Shown here: positions 1-8,813 of the stretch, one piece after another | Numbering within the stretch: position 1 is the first letter of the stretch | Layout: the number at the start of each line of letters is the position of its first letter | From: Falsiroseomonas sp050563525 | GTDB lineage: Bacteria; Pseudomonadota; Alphaproteobacteria; Acetobacterales; Acetobacteraceae | Direction: 5' to 3' | DNA length: 64,000 nucleotides | Assembly (NCBI RefSeq): GCF_050563525.1 | Contig: NZ_JBNXUN010000001.1 | Span: forward strand, 806,001 to 870,000 | The notes under the pieces: model-generated | The model's database searches: none | What the model saw: the letters and a program-made list of their open reading frames with translations, nothing else | What the model was told of the DNA's origin: nothing | Made by a program: the position numbers and the translations under genes

Positions 1-361
1 CCACCGGGACGATGACCATGCGGCGGGGCGCCTCAGCCAGGAGTTCGGCGGCGAGCACGACGTGGTCGGGGCCGAGCACCTTGGTCAGCAGGATGCCCTC
101 GGCACCGGCCTCGATGGCGGCTTCAATATCCGGCAAAGCGAGGCGCAGCGGGCGGTTGACGCGGACCAGCACGGCGCTGCCGCCGGAGGCCGCCAGCGGC
201 ACCGCCTCGGCCAGCGCAGCGCGGGCTTCGGCCTTGCGGTCGGCGGGGACGCTGTCCTCCAGGTCCAGGATCACCGCATCCGCACCCGCGCCCGGCGCCT
301 TGGCGACGAAGCGCGGGACGTTCGCGGGAACATACAGCATGGAACGCCAGGCGCGGGTCAT
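1..361 (-). CDS. HpcH/HpaI-CitE family CoA ester lyase (partial, 3' end beyond window)
   Basis: The N-terminal 120 residues of a CitE-like lyase are visible. The start reads MTRAWRSMLYVPANVPRF, followed by the strand and metal-binding region DAVILDLEDSVP and later LVRVNRP, the usual order in citrate lyase beta, malyl-CoA and citramalyl-CoA lyases. Members cleave or hydrolyse short acyl-CoA esters in a Mg-dependent TIM barrel. The start codon overlaps the stop of the upstream CoA-transferase gene by 4 bp (ATGA), so the two are translationally coupled. A transferase that activates an acid and a lyase that splits the CoA ester make a two-step degradation module. The substrate cannot be told, and the catalytic C-terminal half lies outside the window. 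Confidence 0.85.
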   Translation of the reverse strand, partial: MTRAWRSMLYVPANVPRFVAKAPGAGADAVILDLEDSVPADRKAEARAALAEAVPLAASGGSAVLVRVNRPLRLALPDIEAAIEAGAEGILLTKVLGPDHVVLAAELLAEAPRRMVIVPV

Positions 362-1614
362 GGCTTCGGGTCTCCGTGCAGCACGACGGCCGCTTCGCGC
401 AGCCGGGCCAGTTCGGCAGCACCCAGCAGGGGCGCGAGGATCGTGTCGTTGTCGGCGCCCAGCTTCGGCGCCGCATTCCGCAAGATGCCGGGGGTGGCGG
501 ACAGGCGCGGCACCTCGCCATGCATGGGCAGCCAGCCGCCGGGCATCTCCGCATCCGGCACTTCCACCAGCGCCTCCCGCGCCGCCACATAGTCATCTGC
601 GTCGAGGTCGGAGACGTCCATGATCGGGCCGATGGTGACGCCGTCCCGGTCGAATTTCGCCAGCGCCTCGTCGCGGTCCATCTGCGCGAGCGCGTCACGG
701 ATGATGCCGTCGATCACCTCGATATTGGCCAACCGATCGGGGTTGGAGCGAAAGCGCGGGTCGTCCACCAGTTCCGGCCGGCCGATGCTGTGCATCAGGC
801 GCACGAACACCGCCTGGGTGCTGGTGGACAGGCTGAGCCAGCCGCCGTCGCGGGTGCGGTAGGCGTTGCGCGGCGCGGTGTTGGTGCTGCGGCTGCCGGT
901 GCGCGGCTTCACCTGGCCGCTGACGCGCCAGTTGGCCATCTGCGGCTCCAGCACCGCGAAGATCGGCTCGAACAGCGACAAATCCACCACCTGCCCCTCG
1001 CCCGTCGCCGTGGCGTGGTGCAGCGCGATCATGGCAGCGGAGGCGCCGTAGAGGCCGGCATAGGCGTCCGCCATGAACATCGGCGGCAGCACCGGCTCGC
1101 GGTCGGCGAAGCCGTTCAGCGCGGCGAAGCCGGCATAGCCCTCGACCAGCGTGCCGAAGCCGGGCTTGTGGCGGAACGGGCCGGTCTGGCCCCAGCCGGA
1201 GACGCGGACGATCACCAGCCTCGGGTTCAGGTCCAGCAGCACCTCCGGCCCCAGCCCCATCTCCTCCAGCACGCCGGGGCGGAAGCTTTCGACGAAGATG
1301 GCGGCGGTGGCGGCCAGGTGCTTGACCACGGCGATGGCCTCGGCGCGACGCAGATCCAGGCACAGGCTGCGCTTGTTGCGGCACCAGGTCTTCCAGGCGG
1401 TCTCGATGCCGCCGACCTTCCAGGCGCGCAGGCTGTCACCGGCCGGCGGTTCCACCTTCAGCACCTCCGCCCCGTGGTCGGCCAGCACTTTGGTCAACAT
1501 GTTGCCGGCGACGAGGCGGGACAGGTCCACCACCCGCACACCGTCCAGCGCGCCGCGCGCCGCCGGGTCGAAGTCGCGTCGCCGCTTCGCGCTCTGAGGC
1601 CTTGTGTGTTCCAC
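358..1614 (-). CDS. Family III CoA-transferase (CaiB/BaiF)
   Basis: This 418-residue protein has the CaiB/BaiF pattern: GVRVVDLSRLVAGNMLTKVLADHGAEVLKVEPP near the N-terminus, then RNKRSLCLDLR, a stretch around FVESFRPGVLEEMGLG, and the swapped C-terminal part with GWLSLSTSTQAVF. The family moves CoA between carboxylic acids through an aspartyl-CoA thioester. I chose the GTG at 1614 because an AGGAGGAG ribosome site lies just upstream and the length then fits the family; an open frame continues to 2022 but would overlap the divergent regulator. It is the first gene of an operon with the CitE-like lyase and diverges from the LysR gene, which probably controls it. Confidence 0.9.
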   Translation of the reverse strand: MEHTRPQSAKRRRDFDPAARGALDGVRVVDLSRLVAGNMLTKVLADHGAEVLKVEPPAGDSLRAWKVGGIETAWKTWCRNKRSLCLDLRRAEAIAVVKHLAATAAIFVESFRPGVLEEMGLGPEVLLDLNPRLVIVRVSGWGQTGPFRHKPGFGTLVEGYAGFAALNGFADREPVLPPMFMADAYAGLYGASAAMIALHHATATGEGQVVDLSLFEPIFAVLEPQMANWRVSGQVKPRTGSRSTNTAPRNAYRTRDGGWLSLSTSTQAVFVRLMHSIGRPELVDDPRFRSNPDRLANIEVIDGIIRDALAQMDRDEALAKFDRDGVTIGPIMDVSDLDADDYVAAREALVEVPDAEMPGGWLPMHGEVPRLSATPGILRNAAPKLGADNDTILAPLLGAAELARLREAAVVLHGDPKP

Positions 1615-1670
1615 CCGCGTCTCCTCCTCGCAAGGCGTAGGCGCGGTGTCCTGGGGGGTCAATCCGGCTC

Positions 1671-1706
1671 GACCTGCACGGCCAGCCAGCGTATCTGGTG
1701 CAGGTC
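1671..1706. promoter_or_regulatory. 36-bp dyad in the CoA-transferase/LysR divergent promoter
   Basis: Perfect 9-bp arms GACCTGCAC (1671-1679) and GTGCAGGTC (1698-1706) are separated by 18 bp. The dyad lies in the 118-bp gap between the divergent starts. The size and place suit a LysR-type recognition site controlling both genes. It does not resemble the classical OxyR consensus. Confidence 0.5.
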
Positions 1707-1732
1707 CGCATCGTTGCGGCAGGATGCTCGCC

Positions 1733-2671
1733 ATGACCCTCGCCGGCCTGTCGCTGCGTGACCTGGAATACCTGCTCGCGGTCGGCGAGCATCTGAGCTT
1801 CGGCCGCGCCGCGCAGGCCTGCGCCGTCAGCCAGCCCACGCTGTCCGCCCAGATCCGCAAGATCGAGGAGCTGCTCCAGGTCGAGTGCTTCGAGCGGGCG
1901 CCGCGCGGCGTGCTGGTGACGCCGCGCGGGGCGGAGCTGGTGGCGCAGGCGAGGCTGGTGGTGGCGGAGGCGCGGCGGATGTTCGAGATCGCGGCCGCCG
2001 GCGCCGCGCCGCTGGAGGGCACCTTTCGGCTCGGCGTGATCTCGACCCTCGGCCCCTACCTCGTGCCCTTCCTGCTGAAGCCGCTGCGGGCGCGCTTCCC
2101 CAAGCTGCGCCTGCTGCTGTCGGAGGGACTGACGCGGCAGCTTTCCCGCCAGGTGGAGGAAGGCGAACTGGACGCCGTGCTCGCCGCCTCCCCCCTGCCC
2201 GGCCCCGACCTGACGGAGCTGAAGCTGTTCCGGGAGGAATTCGTGCTGGTGGTGCCGCGCGACCATCCCCTGGCGCGGGTCGAGCAGGTGAGCCGGGAGG
2301 ATATCCCGGTGCCGGAGCTGATCCTGCTGAGCGAGGGCCACTGCCTGCGCGACCACGCGCTCGCCTATTGCCCGACCCGTTTGCAGGAGGATCGCCCCGA
2401 ATTGCAGGCGGCGAGCCTGGAGACGCTGCGCCAGATGGTCGCCGCCGGCGTCGGTGTTTCCTTCATGCCGCAGCTTGCCGTGCAGGTCGGCGCGCTGCTG
2501 GACGACATGGTGGCCTATCGCCGCATCGGCGACGGCAGCATGGCGCGCGACGTGGCGCTGTTCCACCGCCCCGGCTTCAGCCGCATCCGCGACGTGCGCC
2601 TGCTGCGCCAGGCGATTCGGGAAATCCTGGCGGAGCAGAGCGCGGTGAAGGTAGCGGCGACGCTGGTGTGA
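1733..2671 (+). CDS. OxyR-like LysR-family regulator
   Basis: This 312-residue LysR regulator has an N-terminal winged helix (SLRDLEYLLAVGEHLSFGRAA, then SQPTLSAQIRKIEELL) and a periplasmic-binding-fold effector domain. The segment SEGHCLRDHALAYC (about 202-213) matches the redox loop of OxyR, and both peroxide-sensing cysteines are present as C204 and C213. SLETLRQMVAAGVGVSFMP follows as in OxyR. The ATG at 1733 is preferred to that at 1724 because AGGA sits at a usable distance. No catalase or peroxiredoxin gene is adjacent; the divergent neighbour is a CoA-transferase. It may be a true peroxide sensor or a local regulator that kept the OxyR framework. Confidence 0.85.
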   Translation: MTLAGLSLRDLEYLLAVGEHLSFGRAAQACAVSQPTLSAQIRKIEELLQVECFERAPRGVLVTPRGAELVAQARLVVAEARRMFEIAAAGAAPLEGTFRLGVISTLGPYLVPFLLKPLRARFPKLRLLLSEGLTRQLSRQVEEGELDAVLAASPLPGPDLTELKLFREEFVLVVPRDHPLARVEQVSREDIPVPELILLSEGHCLRDHALAYCPTRLQEDRPELQAASLETLRQMVAAGVGVSFMPQLAVQVGALLDDMVAYRRIGDGSMARDVALFHRPGFSRIRDVRLLRQAIREILAEQSAVKVAATLV

Positions 2672-2762
2672 GGAGGGTGCCCCGCAAGTGGCGGTTTGGC
2701 AGCCAACGCAATGAATATGGCTTAAGACGTTTGTAAATTAGCTTTACCGGGCGTGCGTTACC

Positions 2763-4220
2763 TTATTGAAGGGCGAAAAGCGGACCTGCTAGATGTGCCG
2801 CCCCCACCCGTATAGAAAATTCCCTCAAGCGCATCCTCACTGCCGACTCGCGCCCTGCTTTTTCGAGGTAGGCTCGCTCGAGGGTCATGCGCTGTTCTGT
2901 CGCACTATCTGCTCGAAATCCGACTGCCGAATTGGGATCACTCGTGCAGATGGGCAAGGATGGCTTTTGCAGTTCCGGGAAGTCGGGAAACTGTGAATAT
3001 GCAGCAATATCGTCATATTCATAGCCGGAGGAAAACCTACTGCTCGGCCACCGTTCTACGAGCTCGATTCGGAGATAGGTACGATGCCGGACTACGTGAT
3101 GGCAGGTGCCACGATGCTGCGACGCAGTTATACTTGTCGCACGCAGTATGACGGCGGCCATGTTCGTTTGATCGAAAATGGCGCTCTCCAAAAGTGCACC
3201 GTTTAGCAAGGCGCCAGGAAAATGAGCGCCAGTGAGGTTCGCGCCTCTCAGATCAGCATTGCGAAGATCAGCAAAGGGAAACGCTGCCCCAGAAAGGTCA
3301 GCTCCACGGAAATCAGCGCCACGAAGATCGGCTGCGAAAAAATTTGCGCCACTCAGGTTCGCGCCACGAAAAATGGTTGGCCGGCCATCTAAGACTGATG
3401 CGATCAAGAACGGTGCAAACGCTTCCGAAATATCTGCCTTCGAAAAATCTGCACCAGATACGTCGGCGAAGCGCAGGCCGGATTTCGAAAAATTAGCGTT
3501 TACAAGCGACGCAGACTTCAGACTGAGGAAGTGAAGCCTTGAACCAGAAAAATTGATGCTATCGAGATGGGCACCGTTAAGAGATACGCCGCTGAAGTCC
3601 GCTCCGGCGAAGCTGTGTCCCCTTGCCATGAGAGAACGTAGCGCTTCTCCCTGGCCCTGCTCGGATCCGTCGCGAGCAGCACGAGCTCGGTCGACGATTG
3701 ATATTGCCAGTGACAGGTCCATGGACGCCTGAACAGCCTCGACTGCTTCCGTTTGTCGTTCGGCGTTGTCCGTCAATATGGCGAAGGCTCGATCAAATCG
3801 ATCTAAGCGCTCGAGGAGGTAGGTCTGCAGGTCTGCAGCACCTGGAACGGTGCTAGCCAGCGCCCCCCGATTATCTTCGGCTGAATTTGTCAGACCCATG
3901 AGCGGCCCGATAACCAGAGTACAAATCGACCCATAGAGTGCGGATCTTAAAATTAGGCGACGCCAGAAGGTTGACTTGGGCGATGATTGCCAATCTCTAT
4001 GATTGATCCACCAGACAACAAATGCAATAACACTTAGGCTTAGCAGCCAGGGGAAAACACTACCAAGCACATCCTTCCAGGGCTGCGCAAGATCATTGAT
4101 AAAACCGACCAAGCCGGCGACAACCGCGACGACGCTGCCCTTCACCCAGCCTTCAGCTGATATTAGGCAATCGACTGCGGATCTTAGGCTTCTTGCAAGG
4201 ACCTTGATCTTGCTCACCAT
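2763..4220 (-). CDS. Membrane-anchored pentapeptide-repeat protein
   Basis: This 485-residue protein has three hydrophobic segments (about 28-46, 54-71 and 90-110), a helical stretch (130-200), and then some thirty pentapeptide repeats of the A(D/N)LXX type from about 203 to 362, for example GANLSGANFFAADLRGADF. Such repeats fold as a right-handed quadrilateral beta-helix. The C-terminal 120 residues have no motif I recognise. The function is unknown; some soluble pentapeptide proteins mimic DNA and protect gyrase, but the membrane anchor argues against that here. The gene and its flanks are visibly less G+C-rich and use more rare codons than their neighbours, suggesting transfer. It has no operon partner. 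Confidence 0.8.
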   Translation of the reverse strand: MVSKIKVLARSLRSAVDCLISAEGWVKGSVVAVVAGLVGFINDLAQPWKDVLGSVFPWLLSLSVIAFVVWWINHRDWQSSPKSTFWRRLILRSALYGSICTLVIGPLMGLTNSAEDNRGALASTVPGAADLQTYLLERLDRFDRAFAILTDNAERQTEAVEAVQASMDLSLAISIVDRARAARDGSEQGQGEALRSLMARGHSFAGADFSGVSLNGAHLDSINFSGSRLHFLSLKSASLVNANFSKSGLRFADVSGADFSKADISEAFAPFLIASVLDGRPTIFRGANLSGANFFAADLRGADFRGADLSGAAFPFADLRNADLRGANLTGAHFPGALLNGALLESAIFDQTNMAAVILRATSITASQHRGTCHHVVRHRTYLRIELVERWPSSRFSSGYEYDDIAAYSQFPDFPELQKPSLPICTSDPNSAVGFRADSATEQRMTLERAYLEKAGRESAVRMRLREFSIRVGAAHLAGPLFALQ

Positions 4221-4477
4221 GGTTCCCGCCTCTCTGCCAAATTTAGCAGATCATGGGCAAAGCGCCGCCTCAACGCTTTTTTCAGTGTGCAACAAGAACG
4301 GGGCGCGAATGTCCTGCCTATGCTTCGGCGAGACGGATGCGGACCAAAGCTGCACCCTTAATCGCGAGGCTTGCGAGGCACACCTGTCCCTCAGGATCGA
4401 AACTGCGATTGGCTTTGCCCCCGTTACGCAAGATATGGCAAACGGGTGCCGCTCAGGATTGGCAGGGGGTCAGTCGT

Positions 4478-5452
4478 TCATGACCCGCCGCCGATCCCGG
4501 CCCGCTCAATGACTGCGCGCCACCGCGGGATCTCCGCGGAAAGCTGCGCCGTCAGCGGGCCGGGGCCATCCATGCGGATGATGGCGGCGGCCGGGCCGAG
4601 GCGGGCGATCAGCGTCTCGTCGTCCTTCATTGCCGTCAGTTCCTCGACAAGTCGCGCCATCATCTGCGGGGCCATGCCCTTCGGCGCGAACATGGCGAAC
4701 CAGTTCGGCGCGGCGTAGCCGGGCACGTATTCAGCGATGGCCGGGATCTCCGGCACCGCCGGCACGCGCTCCGGCATCGTCATGCCGAGCAGGCGGGCGC
4801 GGCCCTGGCGGTGGTGGGACAGCACCTCGACGCTGCTGCCGAAGACGAAGTCGATGTCGCCGGTGTAGATGGCATTCACCGCCTGGCTGACGCCGCGATA
4901 GGGCACATGCACCGTCTCGATGCCCGCCAGCGCTGCGAACTGCGCGCCGGCCAGGTGGTTGGCGGACCCCACGCCGCCCGAGCCGTAGGTCAGCTTGCCC
5001 GGGTTCGCCTTCGCCTCCGCCAGCAGCGAAGGCAGGTCTGCGAAGCGGCTGTCGGCGCGCACCATCATGCCGGCGGGCACGTCGCAGACCACGGTCAACG
5101 GCGCCAGGTCGCGCAGCGGGTCGAAGTTCAATTGCTTCTGCAGGGTGGGCAGGATGGAGATGGAGGAGGAGATGAACAGCAGCGTCGCACCATCCGGCGG
5201 TGACTGCGCCACCATCTGCGCACCGAGGCCGCCGCCGACGCCGGGCCGGTTCTCGATGATGAAGGTGGCGCCCATGCGCCGGCTCAGGCGTTCGGCGATG
5301 ATGCGGGCCGGGATGTCCTGCGGGCCGCCGGCGGCGAAGGGGATGACGATGCGGACCTGCCGCACCGGCCAGGCTTCCTGCGCCCGAGCCGGGGTGATCT
5401 GCGGCACGGTCAGTGCGGCGCCGGCCAGCAGCAGGGCGTTGCGTCGGTTCAT
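4478..5452 (-). CDS. Bug/TctC-family tripartite tricarboxylate binding protein
   Basis: This is a 324-residue periplasmic binding protein. It has an N-terminal signal (MNRRNALLLAGAALTVPQ, ending near ARAQ) and the Bug-family hallmarks VRIVIPFAAGGPQD, then IENRPGVGGGLGAQ and LTYGSGGVGSANHL. Bug proteins bind small carboxylates such as tricarboxylates, aromatic acids or amino acids, usually for TctAB permeases. GGAGGAG precedes the ATG. No permease gene lies downstream, so it is an orphan that may share the divergent TctAB permease. The ligand cannot be predicted. Confidence 0.9.
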   Translation of the reverse strand: MNRRNALLLAGAALTVPQITPARAQEAWPVRQVRIVIPFAAGGPQDIPARIIAERLSRRMGATFIIENRPGVGGGLGAQMVAQSPPDGATLLFISSSISILPTLQKQLNFDPLRDLAPLTVVCDVPAGMMVRADSRFADLPSLLAEAKANPGKLTYGSGGVGSANHLAGAQFAALAGIETVHVPYRGVSQAVNAIYTGDIDFVFGSSVEVLSHHRQGRARLLGMTMPERVPAVPEIPAIAEYVPGYAAPNWFAMFAPKGMAPQMMARLVEELTAMKDDETLIARLGPAAAIIRMDGPGPLTAQLSAEIPRWRAVIERAGIGGGS

Positions 5453-5627
5453 GGTGGTCTCCTCCGGTCCGGCCCGTCTGCGCGGGCCGTTGCCAGGCAT
5501 GATGGCGCGCCAGCCACGCGGCGTCACCCTCGGCCGGCGACACGCGAAGATGGACGCAGGACGCGAATTGCGACAAAGACGGAAACGAGCGCGGGGAAAA
5601 CCCGCCTGGGACTCGGGAGACCTCACC

Positions 5628-6734
5628 ATGACACGTCCATCCACCCCCTTCCTGTCCACCCGCCGTGACCTGATGCGCCTGGGCGCCGGGCTCGGGGTTG
5701 CCGCCGCACTGCCGGGTGCGGCGCAGGCGCAGAGCTTCGCCGGGCAGACCATCGAGTTCGTCATCCCCTTCGCCGAGGCCGGCGGCAGCGACGTGTGGGC
5801 GCGCTTCATGGCGCCCTACCTCGGCAAGTACCTGCCGGGGCAGCCCAACGTCATCGTGCGCAACGCGCCGGGCGGCGGGTCCATCACCGGGACCAACACC
5901 TTCTTCCAGCGCGCCCGGCCGGATGGCCTCAGCTTCATCGGCACCTCCGGCTCGACGCAGTTCCCCTATCTGCTGGGTGATCCGCGGGTGCGTTACGACT
6001 ACACCAAGATGATCCCGACCTACGTCTCCCCCACCGGCGGCGTGGTCTACCTGCCGAAGAGCCTGGGTATCGAGAACGTCTCCCAGATCGCCCGCCTGCG
6101 AGATCGGGAACTGATCTATGGCAGCCAGGGTGCGACCTCGCTCGACCTGGTGCCGATGCTGGCCTTCCGGCTGCTGGGGCTGAATGTCCGCCACGTCTTC
6201 GGCATGCGCGGCCGCGGCGAGGGACGGCTTGGCCTGATGCGCGGCGAGATCACGATCGATTACCAAACCTCCTCCGCCTACATCACGCAGGTGATGCCGA
6301 TGGTGCAGGCCGGCACCGCGGTGCCGATGTTCTCCTGGGGCGTGCTGGACGGCCAGGGCAACGTGCAGCGCGACCCGTCCTTCCCCGACCTGCCGCATTT
6401 CGTCGAAGCCTTCGAGATGGTGAACGGCACCAAGCCGTCGGGTGTCGAGTTCGACGCCTACCTCGCCTTCTTCGCGTCGGGCTTTGCCGGGCAGAAGCCG
6501 GCGATGCTGCCGAACGGGACGCCGGCCAACATCGTCGCCGCCTACAAGAAGGCTTTCGCCGATGCGGTGGCGGACCCGGAGTTGCAGGCGCGCAAGGGCG
6601 ACGTGCTGGGTGAGTACAAGCAGGCCGTGGGCGATGATGTGGACGCGGTATACCGCGTCGCCACCACCATCCAGCCGGCGGCCCGGGAGTGGGTACGGAG
6701 CTTCCTCGCGACCAACCACAACGTCCGCTTCTGA
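5628..6734 (+). CDS. Bug/TctC-like binding protein, first gene of a TTT operon
   Basis: This 368-residue extracytoplasmic binding protein has a twin-arginine-like signal (STRRDLMRLGAGLGVAAAL, ending near AQAQ). Family motifs follow: IEFVIPFAEAGGSDVWAR, VIVRNAPGGGSITGTN and LIYGSQGATS. It is more divergent than the neighbouring minus-strand Bug protein and about 40 residues longer. The ATG at 5628 follows a GGGAGA ribosome site. It precedes the TctA-TctB fusion by 84 bp and the tautomerase beyond that, so the three probably form one uptake-and-conversion operon. Confidence 0.88.
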   Translation: MTRPSTPFLSTRRDLMRLGAGLGVAAALPGAAQAQSFAGQTIEFVIPFAEAGGSDVWARFMAPYLGKYLPGQPNVIVRNAPGGGSITGTNTFFQRARPDGLSFIGTSGSTQFPYLLGDPRVRYDYTKMIPTYVSPTGGVVYLPKSLGIENVSQIARLRDRELIYGSQGATSLDLVPMLAFRLLGLNVRHVFGMRGRGEGRLGLMRGEITIDYQTSSAYITQVMPMVQAGTAVPMFSWGVLDGQGNVQRDPSFPDLPHFVEAFEMVNGTKPSGVEFDAYLAFFASGFAGQKPAMLPNGTPANIVAAYKKAFADAVADPELQARKGDVLGEYKQAVGDDVDAVYRVATTIQPAAREWVRSFLATNHNVRF

Positions 6735-6818
6735 GTTATCCGGCGGGCGTGGCGCGCAGGCGCCCACCCCCCGGTCCGACCGACGCTAACGGCACGCGAC
6801 GCGAAGGCTGCCCACCCG

Positions 6819-8792
6819 ATGATCGACCTGTTCTTCGCGACGCTCGGCAGCCTGCTGACGCTGCAGCACATGGGCTACATGCTGGCGGGCGTCAGCCTGG
6901 GGCTCGTGATCGGCGTGCTGCCGGGGGTGGGCGGCATCGCCGGCCTGTCGCTGTTGCTGCCCTTCCTGTACGGAATGAACGAGACTTCCGCGCTCGCCAT
7001 GCTGATCGGGCTGCTGGCCATCGTGCCGACGGCGGATACCTTTACGTCGATCCTGATGGGCATCCCCGGCTCCTCCGCCTCCCAGGCCACGGTGCTGGAT
7101 GGCTTTCCGCTGGCCAAGCAGGGCCAGGCGGCGCGGGCGCTGTCGGCGGCCTTCGCGGCGTCCATGATCGGCGGGCTGTTCGGCGCGCTGTTGCTGACCT
7201 TCGCGGTGCTGGTGGCGAGCCCGATCATCCTGTCGTTCGGCTCCGCCGAATTGTTCATGCTGACGCTGTTCGGGCTTTCGATGGTGGGCGTTCTGTCGGG
7301 CGCCAACATGGTGAAGGGCATCGCCTCCGCCTGCCTCGGCCTCGCCTTCGGCCTGGTCGGCGCGGCGCCGGCGACCAGCGAGTACCGCATGGATTTCGGC
7401 ATGCTGTACCTCAGCGACGGCATCCCGCTGGTGGCGGTCGCGCTCGGCATCTTCGCGCTGCCGGAGATCCTGGACCTGCTGCGCGGCGGCGGGGCGATCG
7501 CACAGGGCGCCCCGCTCGGGAAGGGCTGGTACCGCGGCGTCTCGGACACGCTGAAGAACATCTGGCTGACGCTGCGCTGTTCCGGCATCGGCGCGCTGAT
7601 CGGTGCCATCCCCGGCATCGGCGGCAGCGTGGTGGACTGGATCGCCTACGGGCACGTGGTACAGACCAGCAAGGACCGGTCGCAATTCGGCAAGGGCGAC
7701 ATCCGCGGCGTCATCGCCCCGGAATCCGCCAACAATGCCACCGCCGCCGGCGCGCTGCTGCCGACGCTGCTGTTCGGCATCCCCGGCTCCGGGTCGATGG
7801 CGATCTTCCTGGCGGCGATGATCCTGCTCGGCATCCAGCCCGGGCCGGGCATGGCGAACGAGAACCTGTCCGTCACCTACACCATCATCTGGTCGCTCGC
7901 GATCGCCAACGTCATCGGCACCGCGATGTGCATCCTGCTGGCGCCGGGCATCGCGAAGCTGACGGCAGTGCGCTACGCGCTGATCGCGCCCTTCATGATC
8001 ATGGTCATCTGCTTCGCGGCCTTCCAGGCAACCCGCAGCTTCGCGGACCTCATGGCGCTGCTGGCGATGGGCCTGGTCGGCATGTTCATGCGCCGCTTCG
8101 GTTGGTCCCGCCCGGCGTTCCTGATCGGCTTCGTGCTGGCGCTGGGTGGCGAGCGCTACCTGTACCAAGCCGTGCAGTTCTACGGCTGGGGCTTCGTGAC
8201 GCGGCCGCTGGTGCTGGTGATCGGCGCGATCACGCTGCTGTCCATCTATTTTGGCCTGCGCGGCACCAAGGTGGGCGCGACGAAGATCGAATCCGAGGGT
8301 TCTGCGGCGGATTCGGTGGCGCAGCGCATGGCGCCGCAGATCGTCTTCACGCTGATCACGCTGGCGGCCTTCGGCTTCGCCATCCAGCAGGGGCTTCAGG
8401 TCTCCTTCCTGGCGATGATCTTCCCGGTCAGCGTCGGCGTGGTCGGTGGCCTCGCGGCGCTGCTGCTGTTGGTGCAGCAGATGCGCGGGCCGGTGGCGGC
8501 GGGGTCCGCCAATTTCGACGGCGAGGCGAACGCGACGGATGGCGGGCCGTGGCGCTTCCTGTTCTGGTTCCTGGGCTTCATGGCCGCTATCGGCGTGGTC
8601 GGCTTCTTCGCCGCGCTGGTCGGCTTCTTCCTGGTCTTCCTGCGCGTCATCGCGCGATCTTCCTGGATCCAGGCGGTGCTGCTGACGGCGGGTGCGGCGG
8701 GGCTGATGCTGGGGCTGGCGAACGCGCTGAACCTGGTCTTCCCCGGCGGGCTGCTGCAGGAGTACTACGACCTGCCCTGGCCGTTCCGCTGA
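6819..8792 (+). CDS. TctA-TctB fused TTT permease
   Basis: This is a 657-residue polytopic membrane protein. Residues 1 to about 485 are TctA, the large 12-helix subunit, with GVLPGVGGIAGLSLLLP near the start and the repeated half GAIPGIGGSVVDWIAYG, and with APESANNATAAGALLPTLLFGIPG. A charged linker (about 486-503) leads to a hydrophobic domain of four helices (about 505-650) in the position and shape of the small TctB subunit, which is normally a separate gene of about 150 residues. The permease imports carboxylates delivered by the Bug protein, driven by an ion gradient. No separate tctB is in this operon, supporting the fusion. The downstream tautomerase starts 21 bp later. Confidence 0.88.
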   Translation: MIDLFFATLGSLLTLQHMGYMLAGVSLGLVIGVLPGVGGIAGLSLLLPFLYGMNETSALAMLIGLLAIVPTADTFTSILMGIPGSSASQATVLDGFPLAKQGQAARALSAAFAASMIGGLFGALLLTFAVLVASPIILSFGSAELFMLTLFGLSMVGVLSGANMVKGIASACLGLAFGLVGAAPATSEYRMDFGMLYLSDGIPLVAVALGIFALPEILDLLRGGGAIAQGAPLGKGWYRGVSDTLKNIWLTLRCSGIGALIGAIPGIGGSVVDWIAYGHVVQTSKDRSQFGKGDIRGVIAPESANNATAAGALLPTLLFGIPGSGSMAIFLAAMILLGIQPGPGMANENLSVTYTIIWSLAIANVIGTAMCILLAPGIAKLTAVRYALIAPFMIMVICFAAFQATRSFADLMALLAMGLVGMFMRRFGWSRPAFLIGFVLALGGERYLYQAVQFYGWGFVTRPLVLVIGAITLLSIYFGLRGTKVGATKIESEGSAADSVAQRMAPQIVFTLITLAAFGFAIQQGLQVSFLAMIFPVSVGVVGGLAALLLLVQQMRGPVAAGSANFDGEANATDGGPWRFLFWFLGFMAAIGVVGFFAALVGFFLVFLRVIARSSWIQAVLLTAGAAGLMLGLANALNLVFPGGLLQEYYDLPWPFR

Positions 8793-8813
8793 GACCGCCG
8801 TGAAGGACCACAC

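Noticed and set aside
3232..3534. A 100-codon plus-strand frame inside the pentapeptide gene
   Set aside because: Its repeats are the antisense image of the pentapeptide codons.
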